A stretch of DNA of 41,213 bases from Collinsella vaginalis (GTDB lineage Bacteria > Actinomycetota > Coriobacteriia > Coriobacteriales > Coriobacteriaceae): positions 800,346 to 841,558 of the forward strand of contig NZ_LT838843.1 in assembly GCF_900176655.1 (NCBI RefSeq). Reading direction: 5' to 3'. How positions within the stretch are numbered: the stretch's first letter is position 1; every line of letters starts with the position of its first letter. Under the pieces are notes generated by a model. The model was not told where the DNA came from and ran no database searches. It saw only the letters and a program-made list of their open reading frames with translations. Shown in pieces: positions 1 through 7,721 of this stretch. The position numbers and the translations under genes were made by a program.

Positions 1-1722
1 GCGGCTGCCCAGATCGCCGATGCCCGCGCCGCGGTGGACGAGATCGAGCCCGCCACCTGGTACATCCAGGACCGCTCCGCCCTGCCGAGTTACAGCAGCG
101 TCGACGCCGACGCCAAGTCCATCGAAGCCATCGCCACGGTGTTCCCGGTCATCTTCTTCGTCGTGGCGATCCTCATCAGCCTCACCACGGCGACGCGCAT
201 GGTCGAGGAGGACTGCGGTCTCATCGGCGTCTACAAGGCCCTCGGCTACCGACGCGGGCGCATCATGTCCAAGTACCTCATCTACGCGCTCGCAGCGTGC
301 CTGGCCGGCGGGGTCGTCGGGGATATCCTGGGCTTCGTGGCCCTGCCTGAGGTGATCTTCACCATCTTCCGCACGATGTACTCGCTCACCGATTACGAGC
401 TTCACTTCAACATCGTGACCGCCATCCTCGGGGTGGCCCTCTTCGCAGCCGGCATCACGGGGGCTGCCTTCCTCAGCTGCCGCCACGCGCTTCGCGAGGT
501 CCCGGCCTCACTCATGCGGCCGCGCGCTCCGCGTGTGGGCGGTCGCGTGTTGCCCGAGCGGATCGGGCCCCTCTGGCGTCGCCTGAGCTTCCTCAACAAG
601 GTGTCCCTGCGGAACCTGTTCCGCTACAAGAAGCGCGCCCTGATGACGATCTTCGGCATCGCTGGCTGCTGCGCGCTCATGATCTGCGGGCTCGGCATCC
701 GCGACACCGTGGCCTCGCTGAAGGTGCGGCAGTTCGGGGAGGACGGCATCGCCCGCTACGACCTGCTCGCCGTGGCCGCAGACGCCGATTTCTCCCGCGC
801 CCGCGACCTGCTCGAGGGTTCAGATGAGGTTGCAGGCATGCAGGCGGCCCGCATCGACTCCGTGACGGCAAGCTTCGGGAACGGCCGCGAAAGCGTGCAG
901 ATGATCGTGATGCCCGACGGGACCGATCTCTCGGGCTACGTGCGCCTCGAGGATGAGTCGGGCACGCCGCTCAGCCTGCCGTCGAGTGGCAACGACGTGC
1001 TCATCACGAAGAACGCCGAGCAGGTGCTGGGCTTCTCCGTGGACGATGAGGTCACCCTGCAGGATTCGACCCTCGCTGAGGGGACGGTGCGCGTCGCGGG
1101 CGTGGCCGTGAACTACCTGGGGAACTTCGTGTACATGACCGAGTCGGCCTACAGCCGGGCATTCGGGGAGCAGCCGGTGCAGAACGCCTTCCTCGCGCAT
1201 TTGCGCGGCACCGAGGAGGAGCAGATCACGTTCGCCGACGGGCTGGGAAACGACGGCTTGTTCGCGAGTATCAGCAGCACGGCGAAGACCGCCTCGAGCT
1301 TCAGCGAGAGCTTCAAGATCATCGACGTGGTGGTGTACATCGTGACCGTCATGGCCGCGGCCCTGGCTTTCGCGGTGGTGTTCACGCTCTCGACGACGAA
1401 CATCTCGGAGCGCGAGCGCGAGCTCGCGACGATCAAGGTGCTTGGTTTCCGCCGACGCGAGGTGCACCGGTACATCAACAAGGAGACCGTGATCCTGGCG
1501 CTCCTCGGCGTCGTCGCCGGCTGCCCGCTCGGGTTCGCCGTCACGCGTCTTCTGGCCGTGGCGCTCAGGATGCCGTCGATCTTCTTCGACACCGTGGTCG
1601 ATCCGCCGACGTACCTGATCGCCGGCGTCGCCTCGCTCGTGTTCGTGCTCGGCGTGAACAAGATCACGAACCGCTCGCTCGACCGGATCGTGATGGTCGA
1701 GGCCCTGAAGAGTGCCGAGTAG
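1..1722 (+). CDS. FtsX-like ABC transporter permease, 3' part
   Basis: The frame is open from base 1, so the gene starts outside the window; 573 residues are visible. Two FtsX-type membrane modules are seen. The first covers about residues 40-165, with hydrophobic stretches around VFPVIFFVVAILISL and a cytoplasmic loop with an ALGYRRG motif. The second covers about 440-565 and has the matching VLGFRRR loop. Between them lies a predicted extracytoplasmic domain of roughly 200 residues (about 230-430). The paired GYRRG/GFRRR loops after a TTATRM- or STTNISER-like helix end are typical of FtsX/MacB permeases, where they contact the ATPase. The partner ATPase gene is not in view and probably lies upstream. 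Substrate is unknown; related coriobacterial permeases are annotated only as lipoprotein or antimicrobial-peptide type exporters. Family assignment is firm, function is not. Confidence 0.85.
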   Translation, partial: AAAQIADARAAVDEIEPATWYIQDRSALPSYSSVDADAKSIEAIATVFPVIFFVVAILISLTTATRMVEEDCGLIGVYKALGYRRGRIMSKYLIYALAACLAGGVVGDILGFVALPEVIFTIFRTMYSLTDYELHFNIVTAILGVALFAAGITGAAFLSCRHALREVPASLMRPRAPRVGGRVLPERIGPLWRRLSFLNKVSLRNLFRYKKRALMTIFGIAGCCALMICGLGIRDTVASLKVRQFGEDGIARYDLLAVAADADFSRARDLLEGSDEVAGMQAARIDSVTASFGNGRESVQMIVMPDGTDLSGYVRLEDESGTPLSLPSSGNDVLITKNAEQVLGFSVDDEVTLQDSTLAEGTVRVAGVAVNYLGNFVYMTESAYSRAFGEQPVQNAFLAHLRGTEEEQITFADGLGNDGLFASISSTAKTASSFSESFKIIDVVVYIVTVMAAALAFAVVFTLSTTNISERERELATIKVLGFRRREVHRYINKETVILALLGVVAGCPLGFAVTRLLAVALRMPSIFFDTVVDPPTYLIAGVASLVFVLGVNKITNRSLDRIVMVEALKSAE

Positions 1723-1756
1723 GGCTCGGCTGCGTGAGGGGCGGACCTTGTGCGGC

Positions 1757-1789
1757 AAATGCCCCCGGCCCTCATGGGCGGAGGCGTTT
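1757..1789 (+). terminator. Probable intrinsic terminator of the FtsX permease gene
   Basis: A hairpin lies 35 bp after the permease stop. The left arm begins AAATGCC and continues C-rich to 1771, the loop is TCAT, and the right arm 1776-1789 ends GGCGTTT. There is one bulged G, one G-U pair and one mismatch. The arm ends in a short T run. It fits an end signal for the permease transcript. Confidence 0.5.
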
Positions 1790-2013
1790 CTACCTGGGGC
1801 TGTTAAGTGCGCGGCTGCGGCAGGGTGCGGTGCAGCGAATGCGCTCACGTTACATTCCGTTTGCAGGGAGGGCTCATCGGAGCTTCCGGATGGTGCATTG
1901 CGACAGAGGCGGTGTCGAGGGGATCTTCACATGGCAACCCCAGTTGCTGGTGCGCTTAACTCAGGGTTGCCGAATACCGTGCTACAGCATGGCGCGGCGT
2001 TGCGAAAACTGGT

Positions 2014-2212
2014 TTGGTGTGTGTTCCGCTTTCTGACAGGTTGTTTTCTTCGGCTTGGTGTGGGTTTTCACAGTTCGGCGAAATAGGGCCTGAGAGCGCG
2101 CGTCGTCTACCAGTCCGTTTTCTAGCCCGAGGACCCGGCCTACTCGGGAGGCTCTCAAAAACCCACACCAAACCGATGAAAATATCGCGGCAAAATCCAA
2201 AACCCACACCAA
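2014..2212. repeat. 199-bp inverted intergenic element, copy 1 (variant motif)
   Basis: The left arm carries TTGGTGTGTGTT at 2014 and TTGGTGTGGGTTT at 2055. The right arm carries the inverse AAACCCACACCAA at 2159-2171 and 2200-2212. The offset within each arm is exactly 41 bp, and both pairs share one axis (2014+2212 = 2055+2171). GCGAAAACT at 2002 sits just outside the left arm. An extra inner inverted pair is TGAGAGC (2091) with GCTCTCA (2151). This copy lies between convergent genes. The architecture and length match the copies at 3828 and 29227, but the 13-mer core differs in all four positions. No gene was found inside. Confidence 0.75.
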
Positions 2213-2471
2213 AGCGTGTAAATCAATATCGCGTCCCCCTATGGCAGCCGGAAATCGTGGCACGGGGATCGAACGGATGCTTGGGAACATCGATGGCCGC
2301 CATCAAACCCAAGAAAGACGGGCGGCCATGCTCTCGTGGCCACCCGTTCGAGGATGCGTATGGGAGACGTCGGCGTCAATGCTTGGAGGAGCTGCCGGCA
2401 CATCAGGGTCGTGCTCTGGCTTGCACGCCTCTCCTTCAGGGGCCCGCCCCGTTCGAATCCGCAGCCCGAGG

Positions 2472-2924
2472 TTACGAGCGGGGGAGTCCGGCGTTGATCT
2501 CCTTCAGCTGGTTCTTGGTGTTGAACCACACGATCAGCCAGATCAAGCCGTAGATCAAGGCGACAAGGCAGATGAAGCCGATGAAGGCGGGTATGGTTCC
2601 CGGAATCCAGCGCAGGTAGGTCGCGGCGATGATGAGCGGCGTGCCGATGACCGCGAAGTGCAAGATCGTCGCCTGCAGCAGCGAGAGCCGTTCGCTCTTG
2701 TAGACGAGGCCGCCGGCATGCTGCACCGCGCCCATGGCGGCATAGACGAGCCGCTCGATGAGGACCGCGTTCAGCTGGTTGTCGAAGGAATCGAGGAAGG
2801 CAGGCGTCCCGGGGATGTAGACGCCCCCCGATGCATAGGAGACGAGGACCTCGACCATGCAGCCGATGGCGATTCCCCCGACAGCGCCGATGAAGAGGCG
2901 CGGGGCGATCTCTTTGACGTTCAT
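2472..2924 (-). CDS. DUF3021 family membrane protein
   Basis: A 150-residue protein with four hydrophobic segments, roughly at residues 8-28, 65-80, 88-108 and 113-135, and a charged C-terminal tail. Size and layout fit DUF3021, a family normally encoded directly beside a LytTR regulator that lacks a receiver domain. That is the arrangement here: the LytTR gene ends 30 bp upstream on the same strand. The start is placed at the ATG before NVKEIAPRL because AAAGGAG lies at the right distance. An upstream GTG five codons earlier would put the ribosome site inside the gene. In studied pairs the membrane protein acts as an antagonist or sensor for the LytTR protein; that role is inferred here. Confidence 0.85.
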   Translation of the reverse strand: MNVKEIAPRLFIGAVGGIAIGCMVEVLVSYASGGVYIPGTPAFLDSFDNQLNAVLIERLVYAAMGAVQHAGGLVYKSERLSLLQATILHFAVIGTPLIIAATYLRWIPGTIPAFIGFICLVALIYGLIWLIVWFNTKNQLKEINAGLPRS

Positions 2925-2954
2925 GGGTGCTCCTTTCACGAGCTACGGGATTGC

Positions 2955-3404
2955 CTAGAGGTTGATGACGGTACGGAAGGCGGCGAGCGAGCGGCGGGAG
3001 ACGAAGCTTCGCGCCCCATTGGTCAACTCGAGCTTGATCGTGCCGGCAAGCGAGAGATCCATGCGCGAGACGAATCGGAGGTTGACGATCTCGCCCTGGT
3101 TGATCTGGACGAACTCGGAGGGATCGAGCTGATCCACAAGCTCTCGGATGCGGTGACGGACCTGCCAGGTGCCCGCCGCCGTCTGCGCGCAGACGGCCTT
3201 GCCCTGGGTGTGGAAACGCAGGATGTCGGCGGTCTCTAGCGGGACGGCGTCGGTTCCACGGATGCCGATGACGCGCCGCAGGTGCCCGGCCTCGATGGCT
3301 TCGAGCGCGCGTTGGATGGCGGCGACCTCCTGGTCGATGGCTTTCGCGCGGATCATCACCTCGGTCTCTTCGATTTCGGGGTCGAGTCTGATGTCGATGT
3401 TCAT
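2955..3404 (-). CDS. LytTR-domain transcriptional regulator
   Basis: A 149-residue protein whose C-terminal part, about residues 50-149, matches a LytTR DNA-binding domain: an ILRFHTQGKAVCAQT strand pair, RIRELVDQLDPSEFVQINQGEIVNL in the centre, and a final SRRSLAAFRTVI helix region. There is no receiver domain; the N-terminal 45 residues are short and acidic. LytTR proteins of this kind usually control their own operon together with the neighbouring DUF3021 gene. The start ATG follows GGAAAGGAACCCC. A promoter candidate lies about 30-55 bp upstream. The binding target cannot be read from the sequence. Confidence 0.88.
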   Translation of the reverse strand: MNIDIRLDPEIEETEVMIRAKAIDQEVAAIQRALEAIEAGHLRRVIGIRGTDAVPLETADILRFHTQGKAVCAQTAAGTWQVRHRIRELVDQLDPSEFVQINQGEIVNLRFVSRMDLSLAGTIKLELTNGARSFVSRRSLAAFRTVINL

Positions 3405-3430
3405 GGGGTTCCTTTCCCTCCGTTGGCACC

Positions 3431-3459
3431 AGTAAAGCCTGAGAGGGCCAGCGCTTCAA
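3431..3459 (-). promoter_or_regulatory. Candidate promoter of the LytTR-DUF3021 operon
   Basis: Read on the minus strand: TTGAAG as -35 (3454-3459), a 17-bp spacer, and TTTACT as -10 (3431-3436). Transcription would start near 3424, about 20 bp before the ATG. Spacing is ideal and the -10 is moderate. Confidence 0.4.
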
Positions 3460-4219
3460 GACACCTGGGACATGCGGTCATCTAGGGCGTCTATGCGGTC
3501 GCGTTCGGAAGGCTGAGCCTTGTGTCACGTCCCCCGCGCACATAAACCGGCGCTGCCTCTCGTCCTCAGCCGACCTGCGTATCCGAGTGTCGTGCGGGAA
3601 GCCCGGTTTAGGCACGCAAGGAGGGCGGGCGGCGTACCGCGGCATTGCTCGCGACTTCCTCAGCATACGGAGAAGCGGAAAGGAGAAGCAGCCAGGGACG
3701 GGGCCGCCGCATCCGCGTCGTCTTCTTAACGCACAAGGTGGTGGGTTCGGATGGAGTGGTTGCTCTAGGGCGGCCCGCACTGTCTCCGCGGCGCGCAAGG
3801 TGGTGGCGCTTTGCAAAACTCGCGTCGTTGGTACAGGTTTGTTGATGCGGAATACAAACCTCCTCAGTTTGGCACAGGTTTCGCGTGAGCCGTCGAGTAG
3901 AGACCAGATCGTCATGTCCGTGACATGCGCCTCCGAGGACCAATTACCCGTCTCTACTCAGGTTTCCTTCCAAAACCTGTACCAAACTGAGAAGGTTTGC
4001 CATGCGAAGGCAGAAACCTGTACCAACGGCGCGAAATTCCACCCTTCGATCCCGTTTCGCGACGCCTTGGTGACATGTGCAGCCTTACATACGGAATTTG
4101 CCCGAAGACCGCCCGCCGTTCGGCGAAACGGGCCCGTGATAGGGCACCATTGTGCAAGACTGATGCACGCGCGGCCGCACCCGGCGGGCGCACTCGATGG
4201 CGAAGAGGAGGCGCTCGTA
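3460..4219. other. Intergenic stretch before the DXS-like gene
   Basis: About 760 bp between divergent genes. The open frame of the downstream gene extends upstream through it, but without homology or a ribosome site until 4220. Contents seen: the 199-bp element at 3828-4026, and a short direct repeat of CGCRCAAGGTGGTGG at 3730 and 3792 (62 bp apart). No RNA gene or protein domain was recognised in the rest. Confidence 0.55.
3828..4026. repeat. 199-bp inverted intergenic element, copy 2
   Basis: TTGGTACAGGTTT at 3828-3840 and TTGGCACAGGTTT at 3869-3881 form the left arm. AAACCTGTACCAA at 3973-3985 and 4014-4026 form the right arm. Each pair is offset by exactly 41 bp. A third inverted pair lies on the same axis: GAGTAGAGAC at 3895-3904 with GTCTCTACTC at 3950-3959 (all index sums are 7854). 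Between the 13-mers both arms also share AAACCTYCTCAG. The whole element can therefore form one long interrupted hairpin. It lies between divergent genes. Confidence 0.8.
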
Positions 4220-5995
4220 ATGTACCTAGAGGGGATCACCGGCCCGGATGACGTGCGGTCACTCGATGAGAAAGACCTCCCCGCGCTTTGTCAGGAGATC
4301 CGTCAAGCGATCATCGACAAATCTGCGGCCGAGGGTGGGCATGTCGGCTCCAACCTCGGCGTGGTCGAGCTGAGTGTCGCCCTGCACCGCGTGTTCCACT
4401 CCCCTCAGGATCAGATCATCTTCGACGTCTCGCACCAGACGTACGCGCATAAGATGCTGACGGGCCGCGCCGTCGCGTTCACCGATCCCGCGCACTACGC
4501 GGAGGCATCGGGGTTCGCGAGCCCGCGCGAGTCTGAGCACGATCTGTTCGCCATGGGGCACACCTCGACCTCGGTGAGCCTCGCCTGCGGGCTCGCTCTC
4601 GCGCGCGACCGAGCCGGCGCCCATCATGACGTGGTCGCCGTGATCGGCGACGGCTCGCTCTCCGGCGGCATGGCCTTCGAGGGCCTCGACGACCTCGCGG
4701 AGCTCGGACTCGGCATCCTGGTGATCGTGAATGACAACGGCTGGTCCATCGCCGAGAATCACGGCGGCATCTACGAGAACCTGGCGGAGCTCCGCCGTAC
4801 AAACGGGACCTCCGAGCGCAATCTCTTTCGCGATCTCGGCCTCGAGTACCGATTCCTCGCAGACGGCAATGATGTTGACCGGCTCATCGGCGAGCTCGAG
4901 GGGCTACGGGGGCTCGACCACCCCGTTGTGCTGCACGTCTGCACCGTCAAGGGGAACGGTCTCGACGTCGCCTGCGCCGATCCCGAGCGCTGGCACCACC
5001 CGCCGGCGTTCACGCTGGGGGAGGAGACCGCCCCGACGCCAGCCTCATCGGCGCCCTCCCGCGAGACCTACGCCGAGCTCACGGGCTCCTTCCTCTCCTC
5101 CCGCATGGAGTACGATCCGCTGCTGGTGGGCATCACCGCGGCGACCCCGTACATCATGGGGTTCACCCCGGCGCGCCGCAAGGCAGCGGGCGATCAGTTC
5201 GTGGATGTGGGCATCGCCGAGCAGCACGCGGTCACCTTCACCGCCGCCCTCGCCAAGGGCGGGGCGCATCCCGTGCTCGGCATCTACGGCGTCTTCCTCC
5301 AGCGCGCCTACGACCAGCTCTGGCACGACCTCTGCCTGAACACCCTGCCGGCGACGATCCTCACCTACGGTTGCTCGGTCCATGGCACGCGCGACGCCAC
5401 GCACTTGGGCCTCTTCGACATCAGCCTGCTCAACGGTCTACCGGGCCTCACCTACCTCGCACCGGTCTGCCGCGAGGAGTTCACGGCGATGCTCACCTGG
5501 TCGATCGGCTACGCGGGCGGCCCGGTGGCGATCCGCGTGCCCGGGCAGGGTGTCGTCTCGCGACCGGACTTGGCGCCGGCGGCGGACGAAGGTTTTGAGC
5601 GGCCCCGTTACCAGATCGTTCGACACGGATCCGAGGTGGCGATCCTCGCCCTCGGGAGTTTCTTCGAGCTCGGTGAGCGGGTTGCCGATGCCCTCGCGTC
5701 CCTCGGGATGAAGGCGACGCTCGTGAACCCACGCACCGTGTTCGGCCTCGACGAGGACGCGCTCGATGGGATCGCGGCAAATCACCGCGTGGTCGTGACC
5801 CTTGAGGACGGCGTGCTCGAGGGCGGCTGGGGCGAGCAGGTGGCACGCTACCTGGGGCCGGCGGGCGTTCGCGTGCGCTGCTTCGGCGTGCGCGCGGGGT
5901 TCCCCGACCGCTACGACCTCGATGAGCTGCTGCGCGAGAACGACCTCACGCCTGAGCAGATCGTCTCCGGCATCCAGGAGATGCTCGACGTGTGA
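4220..5995 (+). CDS. DXS-family thiamine-diphosphate enzyme (short, divergent)
   Basis: A 591-residue transketolase-like protein of the 1-deoxy-D-xylulose-5-phosphate synthase family. Seen: GGHVGSNLGVVEL (39-51), FDVSHQTYAHKMLTGR (68-83), GHTSTS (113-118), the ThDP motif GDGSLSGG (143-150) ending at NDN (171-173), and the pyrimidine-domain motif GIAEQHAVTF (331-340) with the catalytic Glu at 334. YGVFLQRAYDQ (356-366) keeps the DXS-type Tyr and Arg. It is shorter than usual DXS (about 620-640) and lacks part of the segment after NDN. The canonical DRAG and DGPTH substrate motifs read TYGC and RDATH here. It may use a different substrate, or be the organism's only DXS. The start ATG follows AGAGGAGG; the longer upstream frame is non-coding repeat. 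Confidence 0.8.
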   Translation: MYLEGITGPDDVRSLDEKDLPALCQEIRQAIIDKSAAEGGHVGSNLGVVELSVALHRVFHSPQDQIIFDVSHQTYAHKMLTGRAVAFTDPAHYAEASGFASPRESEHDLFAMGHTSTSVSLACGLALARDRAGAHHDVVAVIGDGSLSGGMAFEGLDDLAELGLGILVIVNDNGWSIAENHGGIYENLAELRRTNGTSERNLFRDLGLEYRFLADGNDVDRLIGELEGLRGLDHPVVLHVCTVKGNGLDVACADPERWHHPPAFTLGEETAPTPASSAPSRETYAELTGSFLSSRMEYDPLLVGITAATPYIMGFTPARRKAAGDQFVDVGIAEQHAVTFTAALAKGGAHPVLGIYGVFLQRAYDQLWHDLCLNTLPATILTYGCSVHGTRDATHLGLFDISLLNGLPGLTYLAPVCREEFTAMLTWSIGYAGGPVAIRVPGQGVVSRPDLAPAADEGFERPRYQIVRHGSEVAILALGSFFELGERVADALASLGMKATLVNPRTVFGLDEDALDGIAANHRVVVTLEDGVLEGGWGEQVARYLGPAGVRVRCFGVRAGFPDRYDLDELLRENDLTPEQIVSGIQEMLDV

Positions 5996-6192
5996 TCGCG
6001 CCTGCGGCGGGGCCCGGGGCGGTCAACCATGCTGGCGTTGCTGATGACTTCAGGGTGCATGACGCCTGAGGTGCGATGGTCTCATGCAGATGGTCCTGAA
6101 ACGTCGAGAGCGCGGCGCGGTCGCTCGTGGGTCGCTCACCGTGGAAGCCGGTCTCCGTGTGGAGCGCACGGAACAACGAGATGGGAGTTCAT

Positions 6193-7551
6193 ATGACGCA
6201 TGAACCGCTGAAGACGATCAAGACCGAGGACCACGCCCGCGCCCTTGCGGCCTTCATCGCAGAGAGCCCGAGCATGTTCCACGCGGTCGCGGCCCTGCGC
6301 ACGCGCCTCGATGCGGCCGGTTTCTCCTACCTGCCAGAATCCGCCGCCTGGGAGGTGCGGACCGGGGGCTCCTACTACACGGTTCGGAACGACTCGAGCC
6401 TCATCGCCTGGCACGTGGGGTCCGATCTCGCCCCGGATGCTCCGTATCATTTTCAGCTCACGGCGGCCCATGCCGATTCCCCCTCCTTCAAGGTGAAGGC
6501 CGAGCCCGAGCTTGACGGCCCGGGCGAGTCGCTGCGGCTGAACGTCGAGGCCTACGGCGGTATGATCGACTACACCTGGTTCGACCGCCCCCTCGGCCTG
6601 GCCGGACGCGTACTCGTGCGCACGGGTGCCCGCATCGAGAGCCGCCTGCTCTCCATCCGCCGGCCCGTTGCCCTGATCCCGAGTCTCGCCATCCATATGA
6701 ACCGCGAGGTCAACAAGGGGTTCGCCCCCGACCGTCATGTGGACCTCTGCCCGCTCATCTCCACTGGTGCGCTCAAGCGCGGGGCCTTCTCCGCCCTCAT
6801 CGTCAAGGAGCTGGGCGTCGACTCCGGCGAGATCCTCGCGCATGACCTCTTCCTCGTGAACCTGCAGGAGCCCCTCGTCTGGGGAGCCGCTCCCGAGCCC
6901 GAGTTCATTTCGGCCCCGCACCTCGACGACCTCATGTGCGCCTACGCCGCCCTCGAAGGCTTTCTGGCGGGTCCGAGTGAGCGGACGGTGTCGGTCTACT
7001 GCTGCTTCGACAACGAGGAGGTCGGATCGAACACCAAACAGGGCGCCATGTCCACCCTGCTCTCCGACACGCTGGCACGGGTGAACGGGGCGCTCGGCCG
7101 CTCGGCGGAGGATCTCCGCCGCGCCATCGCGTCCTCCATGCTGGTGAGCTGCGACAACGCGCATGCCGTCCACCCCAACCATCCCGAGGTGGCCGATGAG
7201 GGGGCCCGTCCGCATCTGAACGGCGGCATCGTGATCAAGGAGGCGGCGAACCAGCATTACTGCACGGACGCCTTCTCGCGGGCGGTGTTCGCAGCCATCT
7301 GCGATAAGGCGGGCGTGCCCTATCAGTCCTTCGCCAACCGGAGCGATATGGCAGGCGGCTCGACCCTCGGCAACCTCTCGAACATCCAGGTGAGCATGCA
7401 TGCGGTCGACGTCGGCTGCCCGCAGCTCGCGATGCACGCGAGCTATGAGACGGCCGGTGCCGGCGACGTCGCCCTCGCGGTGCGTGCTCTTGCCGCGTTC
7501 TACGCGACGGATCTCAAGATCGAAGGGGCTGACGCGGCGAGTCTCGCGTAG
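6193..7551 (+). CDS. M18 family metalloaminopeptidase
   Basis: A 452-residue zinc aminopeptidase of family M18 (aspartyl aminopeptidase-like), normal length. Visible metal-site motifs: LTAAHADSPSFKVK (His93 and Asp95), CCFDNEEVGSNTKQGA (about 275-290, catalytic and metal-binding acids), SCDNAHAVHPN (about 322-332) and a C-terminal GGSTLGN followed by HASYETAG. The enzyme is cytosolic and releases N-terminal, usually acidic, residues from peptides. GGGAG five bases before the ATG at 6193 fixes this start over the two upstream in-frame ones. The gene is separated from the DXS-like gene by about 200 bp and faces the pfk gene across a strong hairpin. The exact residue preference cannot be read from sequence. 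Confidence 0.92.
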   Translation: MTHEPLKTIKTEDHARALAAFIAESPSMFHAVAALRTRLDAAGFSYLPESAAWEVRTGGSYYTVRNDSSLIAWHVGSDLAPDAPYHFQLTAAHADSPSFKVKAEPELDGPGESLRLNVEAYGGMIDYTWFDRPLGLAGRVLVRTGARIESRLLSIRRPVALIPSLAIHMNREVNKGFAPDRHVDLCPLISTGALKRGAFSALIVKELGVDSGEILAHDLFLVNLQEPLVWGAAPEPEFISAPHLDDLMCAYAALEGFLAGPSERTVSVYCCFDNEEVGSNTKQGAMSTLLSDTLARVNGALGRSAEDLRRAIASSMLVSCDNAHAVHPNHPEVADEGARPHLNGGIVIKEAANQHYCTDAFSRAVFAAICDKAGVPYQSFANRSDMAGGSTLGNLSNIQVSMHAVDVGCPQLAMHASYETAGAGDVALAVRALAAFYATDLKIEGADAASLA

Positions 7552-7613
7552 GCCCTGCAGAGATAGGAGGCCTGGCTCGCGCGGGTTTCGCGTGTTGTGG
7601 CCATGGGTGATGC

Positions 7614-7651
7614 AAAAAGCGCCCGTCCCCACGAGAGTGAGGGCGGGCGCT
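7614..7651 (-). terminator. Intrinsic terminator of the phosphofructokinase gene
   Basis: A GC-rich stem of AGCGCCCG with its complement at 7644-7651, extended by three more pairs after one bulge, around a loop at 7630-7640. On the minus strand it is followed at once by TTTTT, so it serves the pfk gene. It may also act weakly in the other direction for the aminopeptidase gene. Confidence 0.8.
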
Positions 7652-7721
7652 CCACGTTTAACGTTCCCTAGTGCTGATCCAGGATCGCGGACTGGCAGGG
7701 CGGTCGGCGGCCCCTCGCGGC

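Larger units (their letters stand above)
1723..2471. other. 749-bp intergenic stretch with no supported gene
   Basis: This gap separates two convergent genes. It holds the terminator hairpin at 1757-1789 and the 199-bp repeat element at 2014-2212. The open frames inside have no recognisable domain and no good ribosome site. From 2213 to 2471 I see nothing convincing; short stretches reminiscent of a tRNA T-loop do not fold into a tRNA. Confidence 0.6.

Noticed and set aside
820..1848. Long minus-strand open frame over the permease gene.
   Set aside because: His- and Arg-rich shadow of the real gene, no domain and no ribosome site; typical of high-GC DNA.
2237..2471. Stretches like CGTTCGAATCCG and its neighbours resemble tRNA T-loops.
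   Set aside because: No matching T stem, acceptor stem or anticodon arm could be built on either strand.
3828..4026. Reading the 199-bp elements as CRISPR repeats or as plain terminators.
   Set aside because: Motifs are inverted between arms, spacers are not unique inserts, there is no T tract, and gene orientation around copies varies.
3587..4219. 211-residue N-terminal extension of the DXS-like protein.
   Set aside because: It runs through the 199-bp repeat, lacks homology, and a good ribosome site precedes the ATG at 4220.
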